Shown here piece after piece: positions 1 through 7,491 of a stretch of DNA of 47,656 bases. The notes beneath the pieces were generated by a model that saw only the letters and a program-made list of their open reading frames with translations, was not told the origin of the DNA and did no database searches. This stretch comes from Aquabacterium sp. (GTDB lineage Bacteria; Pseudomonadota; Gammaproteobacteria; Burkholderiales; Burkholderiaceae_C), in contig JAKLLB010000024.1 in assembly GCA_023150345.1 (NCBI GenBank), positions 1 through 47,656 of the forward strand. Reading direction: 5' to 3'. The position numbers were made by a program, and so were the translations under genes. Each line of letters starts with the position of its first letter. The stretch's first letter is position 1.

Positions 1-84
1 TTCATGCTGATCACCCGCGCTGCCTACAACCAGGGCTTCGCACTGCCGCACCTGCCGGTGCGGGGCGCCCGCCGCCGATCCTGA
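1..84 (+). CDS. C-terminal end of an unidentified protein (partial)
   Basis: A reading frame is open from the first base and stops with TGA at 82-84, giving 27 residues that end in an arginine-rich tail. It lies 22 bases upstream of the PaaK-like gene on the same strand, so it is probably the last part of the preceding gene in that operon. Too little remains to assign a family, and I do not recognise it. Confidence 0.4.
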   Translation, partial: FMLITRAAYNQGFALPHLPVRGARRRS

Positions 85-106
85 TACCTCCAGGGAGACA
101 CCCGAG

Positions 107-1468
107 ATGAGTCTTGTTGCCGACCCCGTGATGCCAGCGCCGGCGGTCGCCGGATTGCAGTCCGACGTCGAGGCGCTGCCTCGCGAAGCGCTCGCCGCGC
201 TCCAGCTCGAGCGTCTGCAGGCCACGTTGCGCAATGCATTCGCTCACGTACCCTGGCAGCAGGCCCGGCTCAAAGCCGCCGGCTACTCGGGCGAGTCCGG
301 ACTGGCGAGCCTGGACGACCTGCGCCACCTGCCGTTCACGGTCAAGACCGATCTGCGCGACAACTATCCCTTCGGGCTGTTCACCTGCCCGGTGGGCGAG
401 CTCGCGCGGCTGCATGCCTCGTCGGGCACCACCGGCAAGCCCACCGTGGTCGGCTACAGCCGCGCCGACCTCGACACCTGGGCACAGCTGATGGCGCGCA
501 CGCTCTACTGCGCCGGCGCACGACCGGGCGACGTGGTGCACAACGCTTACGGCTACGGCCTGTTCACCGGCGGGCTGGGCACGCACTACGGTGCCGAACG
601 CCTGGGTGCGGTGGTGGTGCCCATTTCCGGTGGCTCCACCGAACGCCAGATCTCGCTGATCCAGGACTTCAAGCCCCGCGTGCTGTGTGCCACCCCTTCA
701 TATGCGCTGGCCATCGCGGAGGTCGCCGAGCAAATGGGCGTCGACCTGCGCAAGACGGCCCTGCGAGTGGGCGTGTTCGGCGCGGAGCCCTGGAGCGAGT
801 CGATGCGCCGCGAGATCGAGGCGCGCATCGGCGTCAAGGCCATCGACAACTACGGCCTGTCCGAAGTGATGGGGCCGGGCGTGGCCGTGGAATGTCCCAA
901 CCAGGACGGACTGCACGGCTGGGAAGACCACTTCCTGTTCGAAGTGGTCGATCCCGAGACCCTGCAGCCGGTGCCCGAGGGTCAGGCCGGTGAGCTGGTG
1001 ATCACCACGCTGACCAAGCAGGCGCTGCCGATGCTGCGCTACCGCACGCGCGACATCACCCGCATCACCACCGCGCCGTGCTCCTGCGGCCGTACCCACC
1101 TGCGCATCCTGCGCGTGGCCGGGCGCAGCGACGACATGCTCATCATCCGCGGCGTCAACGTGTATCCCTCGCAGATCGAGGCGGTGCTGGTCGGTCGGCC
1201 CGGCGTGGCGCCGCACTACCAACTTGTGGTCGAGCGCCGCGGCAAGCTCGACCATGTCACGGTCGAGGTCGAGTCGGCGAACGCCTGCACCCCCGACACC
1301 GCCGACAACCTGGCCCGCGACGTGGCCCATCACATCAAGTCGCTGGTCGGCATCACCACCGACGTGCGCGTGCGCCAGCCCGGCGAGTTGCCGCGATCGC
1401 AGGGCAAGGCGGTACGGGTGCGCGACCTGCGACCCAAAGACCCGCCGGCCAGTCCGGCAGCCGCCTGA
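107..1468 (+). CDS. paaK: PaaK-type phenylacetate (aryl)-CoA ligase
   Basis: This 453-residue protein is expected to activate phenylacetate or a related aromatic acid to its CoA thioester with ATP. It carries the adenylate-forming P-loop SSGTTGKPT at about residues 105-113, a mid-protein stretch DNYGLSEVMGPGVAVEC, and the C-terminal hinge region RSDDMLIIRGVNVYPSQIE typical of PaaK. The length is slightly above the usual 430-440. An AGGGAGA ribosome site precedes the ATG. Benzoate-CoA ligases of the BclA/BzdA type are longer (about 520 residues) and of a different subfamily, so phenylacetate is the likelier substrate. In anaerobic degraders a PaaK paralogue (PadJ) feeds phenylacetate towards benzoyl-CoA, which would fit the benzoyl-CoA operon 8 kb away. 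The exact substrate is an inference. Confidence 0.88.
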   Translation: MSLVADPVMPAPAVAGLQSDVEALPREALAALQLERLQATLRNAFAHVPWQQARLKAAGYSGESGLASLDDLRHLPFTVKTDLRDNYPFGLFTCPVGELARLHASSGTTGKPTVVGYSRADLDTWAQLMARTLYCAGARPGDVVHNAYGYGLFTGGLGTHYGAERLGAVVVPISGGSTERQISLIQDFKPRVLCATPSYALAIAEVAEQMGVDLRKTALRVGVFGAEPWSESMRREIEARIGVKAIDNYGLSEVMGPGVAVECPNQDGLHGWEDHFLFEVVDPETLQPVPEGQAGELVITTLTKQALPMLRYRTRDITRITTAPCSCGRTHLRILRVAGRSDDMLIIRGVNVYPSQIEAVLVGRPGVAPHYQLVVERRGKLDHVTVEVESANACTPDTADNLARDVAHHIKSLVGITTDVRVRQPGELPRSQGKAVRVRDLRPKDPPASPAAA

Positions 1469-1529
1469 TAGGGCGCATCATCGGCAACCTGGCCCGCGCA
1501 CGCGCGCACCGACACTGTGGAGAACTGAC

Positions 1530-1787
1530 TTGGCACTGGGCGAACCCGGCACGCAATGGCTGGAAGGCAACGAACTGCACCTCGAACTGCGTGGCCTTTC
1601 GCCACCGGCGCCGCTGGTGCTGGTGCTGCGCAATCTCGGCAGCGTGCCCGCCGGCGGTGCCCTGGTGGCCCACTTCGGGCGTGACCCGATGATGCTCTAC
1701 CCCGAGCTCGCCCAACGCGGCTGGGCCGCACAGCGCATGGACGGCCCGCCCGACGAAGTGCGCCTTTGCCTGACGCCGGTGGCCTGA
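1530..1787 (+). CDS. DUF2249 domain protein
   Basis: This small protein of 85 residues begins at TTG, seven bases after a GGAGAA ribosome site; no in-frame ATG or GTG fits better. The sequence LHLELRGLSPPAPLVLVL followed by HFGRDPMMLYPELAQRGW matches the DUF2249 pattern of LDxRGLxPPEP, then a middle strand, then LYPxLxxRG. DUF2249 proteins have a TusA-like fold and often sit beside hemerythrin-like, NnrS-like or cytochrome genes in denitrifiers. Their biochemical role is not established. Here the next genes are an oxidase/NnrS-like membrane protein and a hemerythrin-like protein, the same company. The stop codon lies 29 bases before the ATG of the next gene. Confidence 0.75.
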   Translation: MALGEPGTQWLEGNELHLELRGLSPPAPLVLVLRNLGSVPAGGALVAHFGRDPMMLYPELAQRGWAAQRMDGPPDEVRLCLTPVA

Positions 1788-1816
1788 GCGGTCGCCTCGC
1801 ACGGGCACCCGCGGCC

Positions 1817-3346
1817 ATGGCATTGGCGGCCACCTTCCTCAGCGGCGCCAAGAGCCGCTTGTTGCCGGCGTCGGTGCCCTTTCGCTACTTCGGGGCCGCG
1901 CTGGCCTTTCACCTGCTGGCGTGGTTGCTGGTGTTGCTGGGCGCGCCGCAGTTGACCGGCTTTGCCGGCGGCCTGGGCGCCCCCCTGGGCGCCCTGCACG
2001 CCATCACGTTGGGCGTATTGCTCATGACCGCCATGGGCGCCAGCCTGCAGTTGCTGCCGGTGGCCACGCGCCAGAGCGTGGGCTCGCCCCGCGCCGCCGC
2101 CGCGCTTTGGTGGGTGATGGCCCCCGGCAGCGCGCTGGTGGTGGCGGGCATGGCCCATGCGTGGCCCGGCGTGTTGGCCATCGGCGCGGCGCTCGTGCTG
2201 CCGGCGCTGCTGGGGTTCACGCTGCTGCTGGCCCGCAATCTGCAAGGTGCGCGCGGCATGCCGGTGGTGGTGGCCCATGGCTGGGCGGCACTGGTCTGCC
2301 TGGGCGTGCTGCTGGCCAGCGCGGGCTCGTTGGTGGCCACCTGGATGGGCTGGACGGCGGCACCGCGCGCAGCGGCGCTGGGCTGGCATGTGGCCTTTGC
2401 TGCGTACGGAGTCATGGGCCTGCTGATCATGGGCTTTTCACACATCCTCGTGCCCATGTTCGCGCTGTCCGACGCCCCGGCGGTTCGGCCGTCGCTGCGC
2501 TGGCTCGCGGTCGCATGTGCCGCGCTGGCCGCTGCTGCCGCGGCTGCGTTGTCCTCGGCGCCATGGGGCGCCGTTTTCGGCTGCGCGGCCGCTGTAGGCG
2601 GCCTGGTGGCCCTGGCCGGGCATGTGCTCCAGATGCGCCAGGCCATGCGCACCGGCATGCGCCGCGATCTCGGGCCCTCGTTCCGCTGGGTGCATGCCGG
2701 CTGGGCGCTGCTGGCGGCCAGCTTGCTGGCTGCGCTGGTGCTGCAATCGGGCCTGGTCACCTGGCCCCGGTTGGCGCCGTTGTTCGGCGTCCTGCTCGTG
2801 TGCGGGCTGCTCAGCGTGCTGATGGGCATCCTGGCGCGCATCCTGCCGTTTCTCGCCTCGATGCATGCCCCGCCGGGCCGGCGCGGCCCCCCGATGCCCT
2901 CCACCCTGACCGCCGACCGGCCGCTGGCCTGGCACCACCGCGCGCACGGCACGGCTGTTGCGCTGTTGATACTGGCGGTGGTGTTGGACAGCGCCTGGCT
3001 CGCCCGTGCAGCAGGCGCTGCCGGTGTCGTGTCGGCGGTCGCCATGCTGCTGTACTTCCGTTTCGCCTGGAAGCGCATGCATGCGCCGCCGGCGGCACCG
3101 GCGGCCGAGCCGGCGCGTGCGGCGCCCGTGCGGTTCGTGGCCAGCCCCAAGTCCGCCGCCGCAGATCCACGCCCCCCGGCATCGGGGTCGCAGCCAACTT
3201 CATCAGAGGACCCTGCCGAACACCCTGCGGCGACGCAAGCAGGCGTATCGTCGGGGCAAGGAAGCTCGCACGCAAACCGCGCAGCGCCCGATGGCGACGC
3301 CCCGACCGCGCCACCGCCGGGGTCGCCGGGCAACGGTTTGCGGTGA
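1817..3346 (+). CDS. 12-TM membrane protein related to haem-copper oxidase subunit I / NnrS
   Basis: About 509 residues with roughly twelve hydrophobic helices up to residue 420, followed by a disordered Ala/Pro/Ser-rich tail of about 85 residues. Histidines sit in or next to helices, for example LHAITLGVLL in helix 2, GFSHILVPMF in helix 6 and AWHHRAHG before helix 11. This resembles the haem-bearing helices of cbb3-type oxidase subunit I and NnrS proteins, but I cannot confirm a complete ligand set. The ATG at 1817 begins just before the first helix. A TTG at 1766 overlapping the DUF2249 gene is possible too. Context with DUF2249 and a hemerythrin-like protein suggests a role in NO or low-oxygen physiology. 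That role is inferred. Confidence 0.6.
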   Translation: MALAATFLSGAKSRLLPASVPFRYFGAALAFHLLAWLLVLLGAPQLTGFAGGLGAPLGALHAITLGVLLMTAMGASLQLLPVATRQSVGSPRAAAALWWVMAPGSALVVAGMAHAWPGVLAIGAALVLPALLGFTLLLARNLQGARGMPVVVAHGWAALVCLGVLLASAGSLVATWMGWTAAPRAAALGWHVAFAAYGVMGLLIMGFSHILVPMFALSDAPAVRPSLRWLAVACAALAAAAAAALSSAPWGAVFGCAAAVGGLVALAGHVLQMRQAMRTGMRRDLGPSFRWVHAGWALLAASLLAALVLQSGLVTWPRLAPLFGVLLVCGLLSVLMGILARILPFLASMHAPPGRRGPPMPSTLTADRPLAWHHRAHGTAVALLILAVVLDSAWLARAAGAAGVVSAVAMLLYFRFAWKRMHAPPAAPAAEPARAAPVRFVASPKSAAADPRPPASGSQPTSSEDPAEHPAATQAGVSSGQGSSHANRAAPDGDAPTAPPPGSPGNGLR

Positions 3347-3351
3347 GTCAA
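3338..3351 (+). promoter_or_regulatory. possible FNR/Dnr-type site upstream of the hemerythrin-like gene
   Basis: TTGCGGTGAGTCAA keeps the outer TTG and CAA of the TTGATNNNNATCAA consensus but only one of the four inner bases. A TATTAT -10 hexamer at 3375-3380 lies about 33 bases from the site centre, close to class II activator spacing. The implied start would fall near the ATG at 3387. Weak match, low confidence. Confidence 0.3.
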
Positions 3352-3386
3352 TCAAATACGCATTGCGATACCGTTATTATCCAGCC

Positions 3387-3884
3387 ATGAACTTTGCACG
3401 CCAGACCAGCCACCTGTTGCACGAGGAGCACCGCGCCAACCTCGACCTCCTCGGCCGTGTCGAGAACGCCCTGGGCCGTGCCCCGCGCGGTGCCGCCGCC
3501 GGGCAGGACGAGAACATCGTCAAGCTGCTCGTCGCGCTGCGTCGCCAGGTCGAGCAGGATGTGGACCGCCACTTCGTGTTCGAGGAAACGCAGCTCTTCA
3601 CGCGCATGGCCGATGCCGGCGAAGGCGACATCGCCGGCCTGCTGCGCGAGGAGCACGAGGCCATGCGCGACGTGGCGGCCGAGCTGATGCCGCTGCTCAC
3701 AGGTGCCGCCACCCATACGCTGGATGACGACGGCTGGGAGGCCCTGCGCCGCAACGCGCTGGAACTCGTGGAACGCCAGGTCGCGCACATCCAGAAGGAA
3801 GAGATGGCCCTGCTGCCGCTGCTGGACGACCTGCTCGACGACGAGACCGACCGCGAACTGACCTTCTCCTACTCGGCGGGCTAA
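3387..3884 (+). CDS. hemerythrin-like domain protein
   Basis: This 165-residue four-helix protein shows the spaced His/Glu pattern of the HHE/hemerythrin family: LLHEEHRANLDLL near the start, VDRHFVFEETQLF, LLREEHEAMRD and VAHIQKEEMALLPLL near the end. Such proteins bind a diiron centre and sense or carry O2 or NO; some (RIC/YtfE) repair damaged Fe-S clusters. It lacks the N-terminal cysteine domain of YtfE. The ATG at 3387 is the natural start because the upstream in-frame stretch is the shadow of the previous gene. Neighbours are the oxidase-like membrane protein upstream and a GNAT and an Fe-S assembly protein downstream, which supports a nitrosative/oxidative-stress or Fe-S maintenance role. 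Confidence 0.8.
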   Translation: MNFARQTSHLLHEEHRANLDLLGRVENALGRAPRGAAAGQDENIVKLLVALRRQVEQDVDRHFVFEETQLFTRMADAGEGDIAGLLREEHEAMRDVAAELMPLLTGAATHTLDDDGWEALRRNALELVERQVAHIQKEEMALLPLLDDLLDDETDRELTFSYSAG

Positions 3885-3936
3885 CGCCAAAGCCCGCCAC
3901 TTCCCCCCCACCCCACCTGTCTCCCGGAGGACCGCC

Positions 3937-4947
3937 ATGCCCGCTCCAGCCGCCGCCATCACGGTGCGAGCCCTGACCGCAGACGACCTGAGCGCCGTCG
4001 TGGCCATCGACGCCGAACTCGAGGGCCGCTCACGGCGTGTGTACTTCCAGCGCCGGCTCGAGTCGGCACTGCACGCACCGGCGCTGCATGTGCAGTGGGC
4101 AGCCGTGGATGCGCAAGGCCTCGCAGGCTACGTGCTGGCCCGCGTGATGCGCGGCGAGTTCGGCCACCAGCGTGCATCGCTGCGGCTCGAGGCCGTGGGG
4201 GTGCGTCCGGCGTTGCGCCAGCACGGCGTGGGCCGGCAGTTGCTGCAAGCCCTGAACAGCTACGCGAAGCGACACGACATCCAGGAAATCCGCACCGCTG
4301 CGGCCTGGAACAACCACGCCATGCTCGCGTGGTTCGACAAGATGGGCTTTCACCTGGCCGGCGGCCTGGTGCTCGAGTGCAGCCTGGATGACGCGCGCGC
4401 CCGCACCGCTCGCGACTCGGTGCCCACCGGCAGCGACGCCGCGCCCGAGCAGCGCGAGATCGACTACGGCTCGCGCGCCGGCAACGACTTCGAACAGCTG
4501 GCCCGCGACCTGGCCGATGTACGGGCCATGGCGCCGTCCGATCTGCACGAAATCGTTCGGGTCGACCGCAGCATCACCGGCCGCGACCGCAGCGCCTATA
4601 TCAGCGCCCAGCTCGACGAGGCCATGGACGACTCGGCGATCCGCGTATCGTTGTGCGCCCGCTGCGACGGCGCCGTGGTCGGCTACCTGATGGCCCGCGC
4701 CGACCTGGGCGACTTCGGCCGCACCGAACCCGTGGCCGTGATCGACACCCTGGGCGTCGACCGCGAGTATGCCGGCCGGGGCGTGGGCCGCGCCCTGTTG
4801 TCACAGTTGTTCGCCAACCTCGAGGCGCTGCGCGTCGAGCGGGTCGAGACCGCGATTTCGCCCACAGACGCTCGGCTGCTGGCCTTCCTGGCGCGCAACG
4901 GCTTCACCCCGGCGCAGCGCCTGGCTTTCGTTCGCGACGTAGCATAG
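3937..4947 (+). CDS. tandem GNAT-domain acetyltransferase
   Basis: The 336-residue protein contains two GNAT acetyltransferase folds in a row. The first (about residues 7-145) has the acetyl-CoA loop VRPALRQHGVGRQLL and the tail NNHAMLAWFDKMGFHLAG. The second (about 195-333) has VDREYAGRGVGRALL and DARLLAFLARNGFTPAQ. Both loops keep the Q/R-x-x-G-x-G/A core, so both could bind acetyl-CoA. A GGAGG ribosome site stands just before the ATG. It follows the hemerythrin-like gene by 52 bases and precedes the MIP18-type gene by 5 bases, so it probably shares their transcript. The acetyl acceptor cannot be read from the sequence. Confidence 0.82.
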   Translation: MPAPAAAITVRALTADDLSAVVAIDAELEGRSRRVYFQRRLESALHAPALHVQWAAVDAQGLAGYVLARVMRGEFGHQRASLRLEAVGVRPALRQHGVGRQLLQALNSYAKRHDIQEIRTAAAWNNHAMLAWFDKMGFHLAGGLVLECSLDDARARTARDSVPTGSDAAPEQREIDYGSRAGNDFEQLARDLADVRAMAPSDLHEIVRVDRSITGRDRSAYISAQLDEAMDDSAIRVSLCARCDGAVVGYLMARADLGDFGRTEPVAVIDTLGVDREYAGRGVGRALLSQLFANLEALRVERVETAISPTDARLLAFLARNGFTPAQRLAFVRDVA

Positions 4948-4952
4948 GCCCC

Positions 4953-5282
4953 ATGGCCGAACCCAGCACCCTGCCCCTGCCCGACGAAAGCGCAGTGCGC
5001 GATGCACTGCGCGAGGTGATCGACCCCGAAGCGGGCATGAACATCGTCGAGCTCGGGCTGGTCTACGGCGTCACCGTCACCGCCGAGCGCGTGGCGGTCG
5101 ACATGACCATGACCACGCCGGCCTGCCCCGTGGCCGACATGCTGGTCGACCAGGCCCACGCCGCCGTCGGGCGCATCACGCCCGAAGGCGTCGAGGTCGA
5201 GATCAAGCTCGTCTGGGAGCCGATCTGGAACCCCTCGATGATGTCCGGCATGGCCAAGGACTTCTTCGGCTGGCAGCACTGA
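4953..5282 (+). CDS. MIP18/PaaD-type (DUF59) Fe-S assembly protein
   Basis: This 109-residue protein matches the DUF59/MIP18 family: VIDPEAGMNIVELGLVYGV, then MTMTTPACPVADMLVDQ with the conserved TPxCP cysteine, and the C-terminal WEPIWNPSMMSG. Family members (PaaD, SufT, human MIP18/CIA2) help mature or insert Fe-S clusters in client enzymes. PaaD would be the aerobic phenylacetyl-CoA epoxygenase factor, but no paaABC genes are nearby, so a general Fe-S role is more likely. It ends the cluster that begins with DUF2249. The benzoyl-CoA reductase and its ferredoxin, both Fe-S proteins, are possible clients; this is inference. Confidence 0.82.
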   Translation: MAEPSTLPLPDESAVRDALREVIDPEAGMNIVELGLVYGVTVTAERVAVDMTMTTPACPVADMLVDQAHAAVGRITPEGVEVEIKLVWEPIWNPSMMSGMAKDFFGWQH

Positions 5283-5305
5283 GCGTGGGCGCGCCCATGG
5301 CGCCA

Positions 5306-5321
5306 GGCTCGCAGGCGAGCC
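5306..5321 (+). terminator. short hairpin after the Fe-S assembly gene
   Basis: A perfect 7-bp inverted repeat, GGCTCGC and GCGAGCC, is separated by two bases, 24 bases after the MIP18-type stop codon. No T run follows, so it is at best a weak intrinsic terminator. Confidence 0.3.
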
Positions 5322-5336
5322 ACCGACGATTCGGAC

Positions 5337-5401
5337 GGATGTCACGGATCGCCGAGATGACATCCAAGGGTCAAGAAACGTTCACTTGCAATCCCTAGTA
5401 T
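5337..5401 (+). promoter_or_regulatory. inverted repeat and possible promoter before the EAL-CBS-GGDEF gene
   Basis: GGATGTCA (5337-5344) and TGACATCC (5358-5365) form a perfect 8-bp inverted repeat with a 13-base spacer, which is operator-like. A TAGTAT hexamer at 5396-5401 could be a -10 element for the module beginning at 5439; no convincing -35 was seen. The surrounding 5283-5438 region holds no gene. Confidence 0.3.
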
Positions 5402-5438
5402 CAGGGGGTGCTCCGGGTTTTCCACCTGGACATCACTG

Positions 5439-7442
5439 ATGCCTTGGTATCGGCGCACGACTGACAGTTGGCGCCACGTGGGCTCCGGTGCACCTTCAAC
5501 CCGAGAGCCAAACGTGACGACTGCATCGTTCGACCCGTTGCGCCCAGAGGGCCCGGCACGCCAGATGCGCGGCTGGTCGCGTGCGAGCCGCGCGCGTGTA
5601 CCGGCCGCCTCGCCTGCGCCGGCCTCGGCGCTGGATGGCCTGGCCCAGGGGCTGCGCGGCCTGATGGCCGCGCGTGGACGCGACCTGGGATTCCTCTTTC
5701 AGCCCATCGTCGACGTCGAGCACGGGCGCATCCTGGGCTACGAGGCGCTGACGCGGGGACCGGCCGACTCCCCGCTGCACTCGCCCCTCGTGCTGTTCGA
5801 GGTGGCTGCGCGCTGCGGGCAACTGGTCGAGTTCGAGCGCATCGTCGTGCACGCCATCGCACTGCGGTTTCGCGAGCTCGGCCTGCCGGGACGCCTGTTC
5901 ATCAACCTGAGCCCGGACAGCGTGGTTGCGGCTCGCGGGCGCACCCAGGCCATCCTGGACGACATCGCGACACTGGGTCTGCGTGCATCCGACATCGTGA
6001 TCGAGGTGACCGAGACCCGACCCGCGCTGGCACCGGAGTCGCTGCGCTGCGCAGCGGATGCACTGCGCCAGGTCGGCTTCGCCATCGCGCTGGACGACCT
6101 CGGCGAGGGCTTCTCGAGCCTGCGCCGCTGGGTCGACATGCGACCCGACTACGTCAAGGTCGATCGCCACTTCGTCGACGGGATCGCCGCGGAACCACTC
6201 AAGCAGCAGTTCGTCCGATCCATCCTGGAGATGGCCTCGACGAGTGGTTCGACGGTGATCGCCGAAGGCGTGGAACTCGAGGAGGACCTGCGCCTGCTGC
6301 GCCGGATCGGGGTCGTGGCCTGCCAGGGCTATCTGCTGGCGCGCCCGAGTGCCAGCCCGCGAGCGAGCCTGTCGATGGATGTCGACGCGATGCTGCGCGC
6401 CGCCGTGCCCTTGGGCGAGTCCACGGATCCGGCCTGCCACGCGCTGGAACGCACCGCTGGATGGTTTGCACGACCTGGGTTGACGGTGGCACAGCACGAG
6501 ACCTGCGCCCACGCCATCGATCTGTTCCGCAGCAACCCCCGCGTGGTCGCGATCCCCGTGCTCGACGCCCAGCAGCGCCCGGTTGGCGTGCTGCGTTCGA
6601 TGCAGGTACTCAAGCGCGCCACGCATCGCTATTTCGTCGAGCTGTGCGGCGCCAGCGCCTGCACCGAGTTGATGGACACAAGTCCCCTGGTCTTCGACTC
6701 CAGCGCGTCGTTGCGAACGATGAGCCAGGCCGTCGCCAGCGTGGACGACGAGGTCCTGGGCGATGGCTACATCGTGACCACAGGGGGTCGATTCGCGGGC
6801 GTGGGCCGCATGACCGACCTGCTCAAGGCCGTTGCCGACCTGGAGATCTCTTCGGCGCGGCATGCGAATCCCCTGACCGCACTGCCGGGCAACGTGCCGA
6901 TCGACCAACACCTGGAGTCGATGCTGCGCCAGCAGGTCCCGTTCACGGCTGCGTACTGGGACATCTCGAACTTCAAGGCGTGCAACGACGTATACGGCTA
7001 CCAATGTGGCGATGACGTCATCCGGCTTGCCGCCCGGCTGCTCCAGCAGCACATGGATCCGCAGCTCGACTTCATCGGGCACATCGGTGGCGACGACTTC
7101 GTGGCAGTGCTCACCAGCCCACATTGGGAGCAGCGGATCACTGCGGTGTGCCGTGACTTCGACACCCAGCTGCGTGCACTGCTGCGACCCGAACACATCG
7201 CGGCCGGCGGCTACGTCACCAAGACTCGCCAAGGCGAGCCCATGTTCCATGCGTTGCCGACGTTCTGCGCCGGCGTGCTGCGTGTGCCGCCTGGCCGCTT
7301 CCCATCGGCACGGGCGCTGGCCGCAGCGATGGTCGAACCCAAGCAGCAGGCCAAGCGCATCCAGGCCCGCAGCGGCTACTTCATCGACCGCCGCGGGTTC
7401 GGTGCGTCGGCACCGCCCAGTGCGGACAGAACCCCCGATTGA
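5439..7442 (+). CDS. EAL-CBS-GGDEF c-di-GMP signalling protein
   Basis: This 667-residue cytoplasmic protein has three parts. An EAL phosphodiesterase domain (about residues 85-320) keeps YEALTRG, INLSPDSV, VIEVTETRP, DDLGEGFSSLRRW, YVKVDRHF, IAEGVELEED and CQGYLLARP, so it is probably active in c-di-GMP hydrolysis. A CBS pair follows (about 345-475). A GGDEF-type domain (about 480-650) starts with NPLTALPGN and has WDISNFKACND and the signature GGDDF. The RxxD inhibitory site expected before GGDDF is not present. It is the first gene of a module with a CBS-PP2C phosphatase, SiaB-like and SiaC-like genes, where Pseudomonas aeruginosa has the cyclase SiaD. A GTG at 5514 behind a GAGAG site is an alternative start. 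Confidence 0.85.
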   Translation: MPWYRRTTDSWRHVGSGAPSTREPNVTTASFDPLRPEGPARQMRGWSRASRARVPAASPAPASALDGLAQGLRGLMAARGRDLGFLFQPIVDVEHGRILGYEALTRGPADSPLHSPLVLFEVAARCGQLVEFERIVVHAIALRFRELGLPGRLFINLSPDSVVAARGRTQAILDDIATLGLRASDIVIEVTETRPALAPESLRCAADALRQVGFAIALDDLGEGFSSLRRWVDMRPDYVKVDRHFVDGIAAEPLKQQFVRSILEMASTSGSTVIAEGVELEEDLRLLRRIGVVACQGYLLARPSASPRASLSMDVDAMLRAAVPLGESTDPACHALERTAGWFARPGLTVAQHETCAHAIDLFRSNPRVVAIPVLDAQQRPVGVLRSMQVLKRATHRYFVELCGASACTELMDTSPLVFDSSASLRTMSQAVASVDDEVLGDGYIVTTGGRFAGVGRMTDLLKAVADLEISSARHANPLTALPGNVPIDQHLESMLRQQVPFTAAYWDISNFKACNDVYGYQCGDDVIRLAARLLQQHMDPQLDFIGHIGGDDFVAVLTSPHWEQRITAVCRDFDTQLRALLRPEHIAAGGYVTKTRQGEPMFHALPTFCAGVLRVPPGRFPSARALAAAMVEPKQQAKRIQARSGYFIDRRGFGASAPPSADRTPD

Positions 7443-7491
7443 TGCGCCGGCGTTTGGCGCCGCAGAACCGAGAACCATACACGGAGTCTTC

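Noticed and set aside
107-1468. Benzoate-CoA ligase for the benzoyl-CoA pathway
   Set aside because: The protein is PaaK-like in length and motifs, not of the longer BclA/BzdA type, so benzoate activation is probably encoded elsewhere.
4953-5282. PaaD of the aerobic phenylacetate pathway
   Set aside because: No paaA, paaB, paaC or paaE genes are adjacent, so only the MIP18/DUF59 family call is supported.
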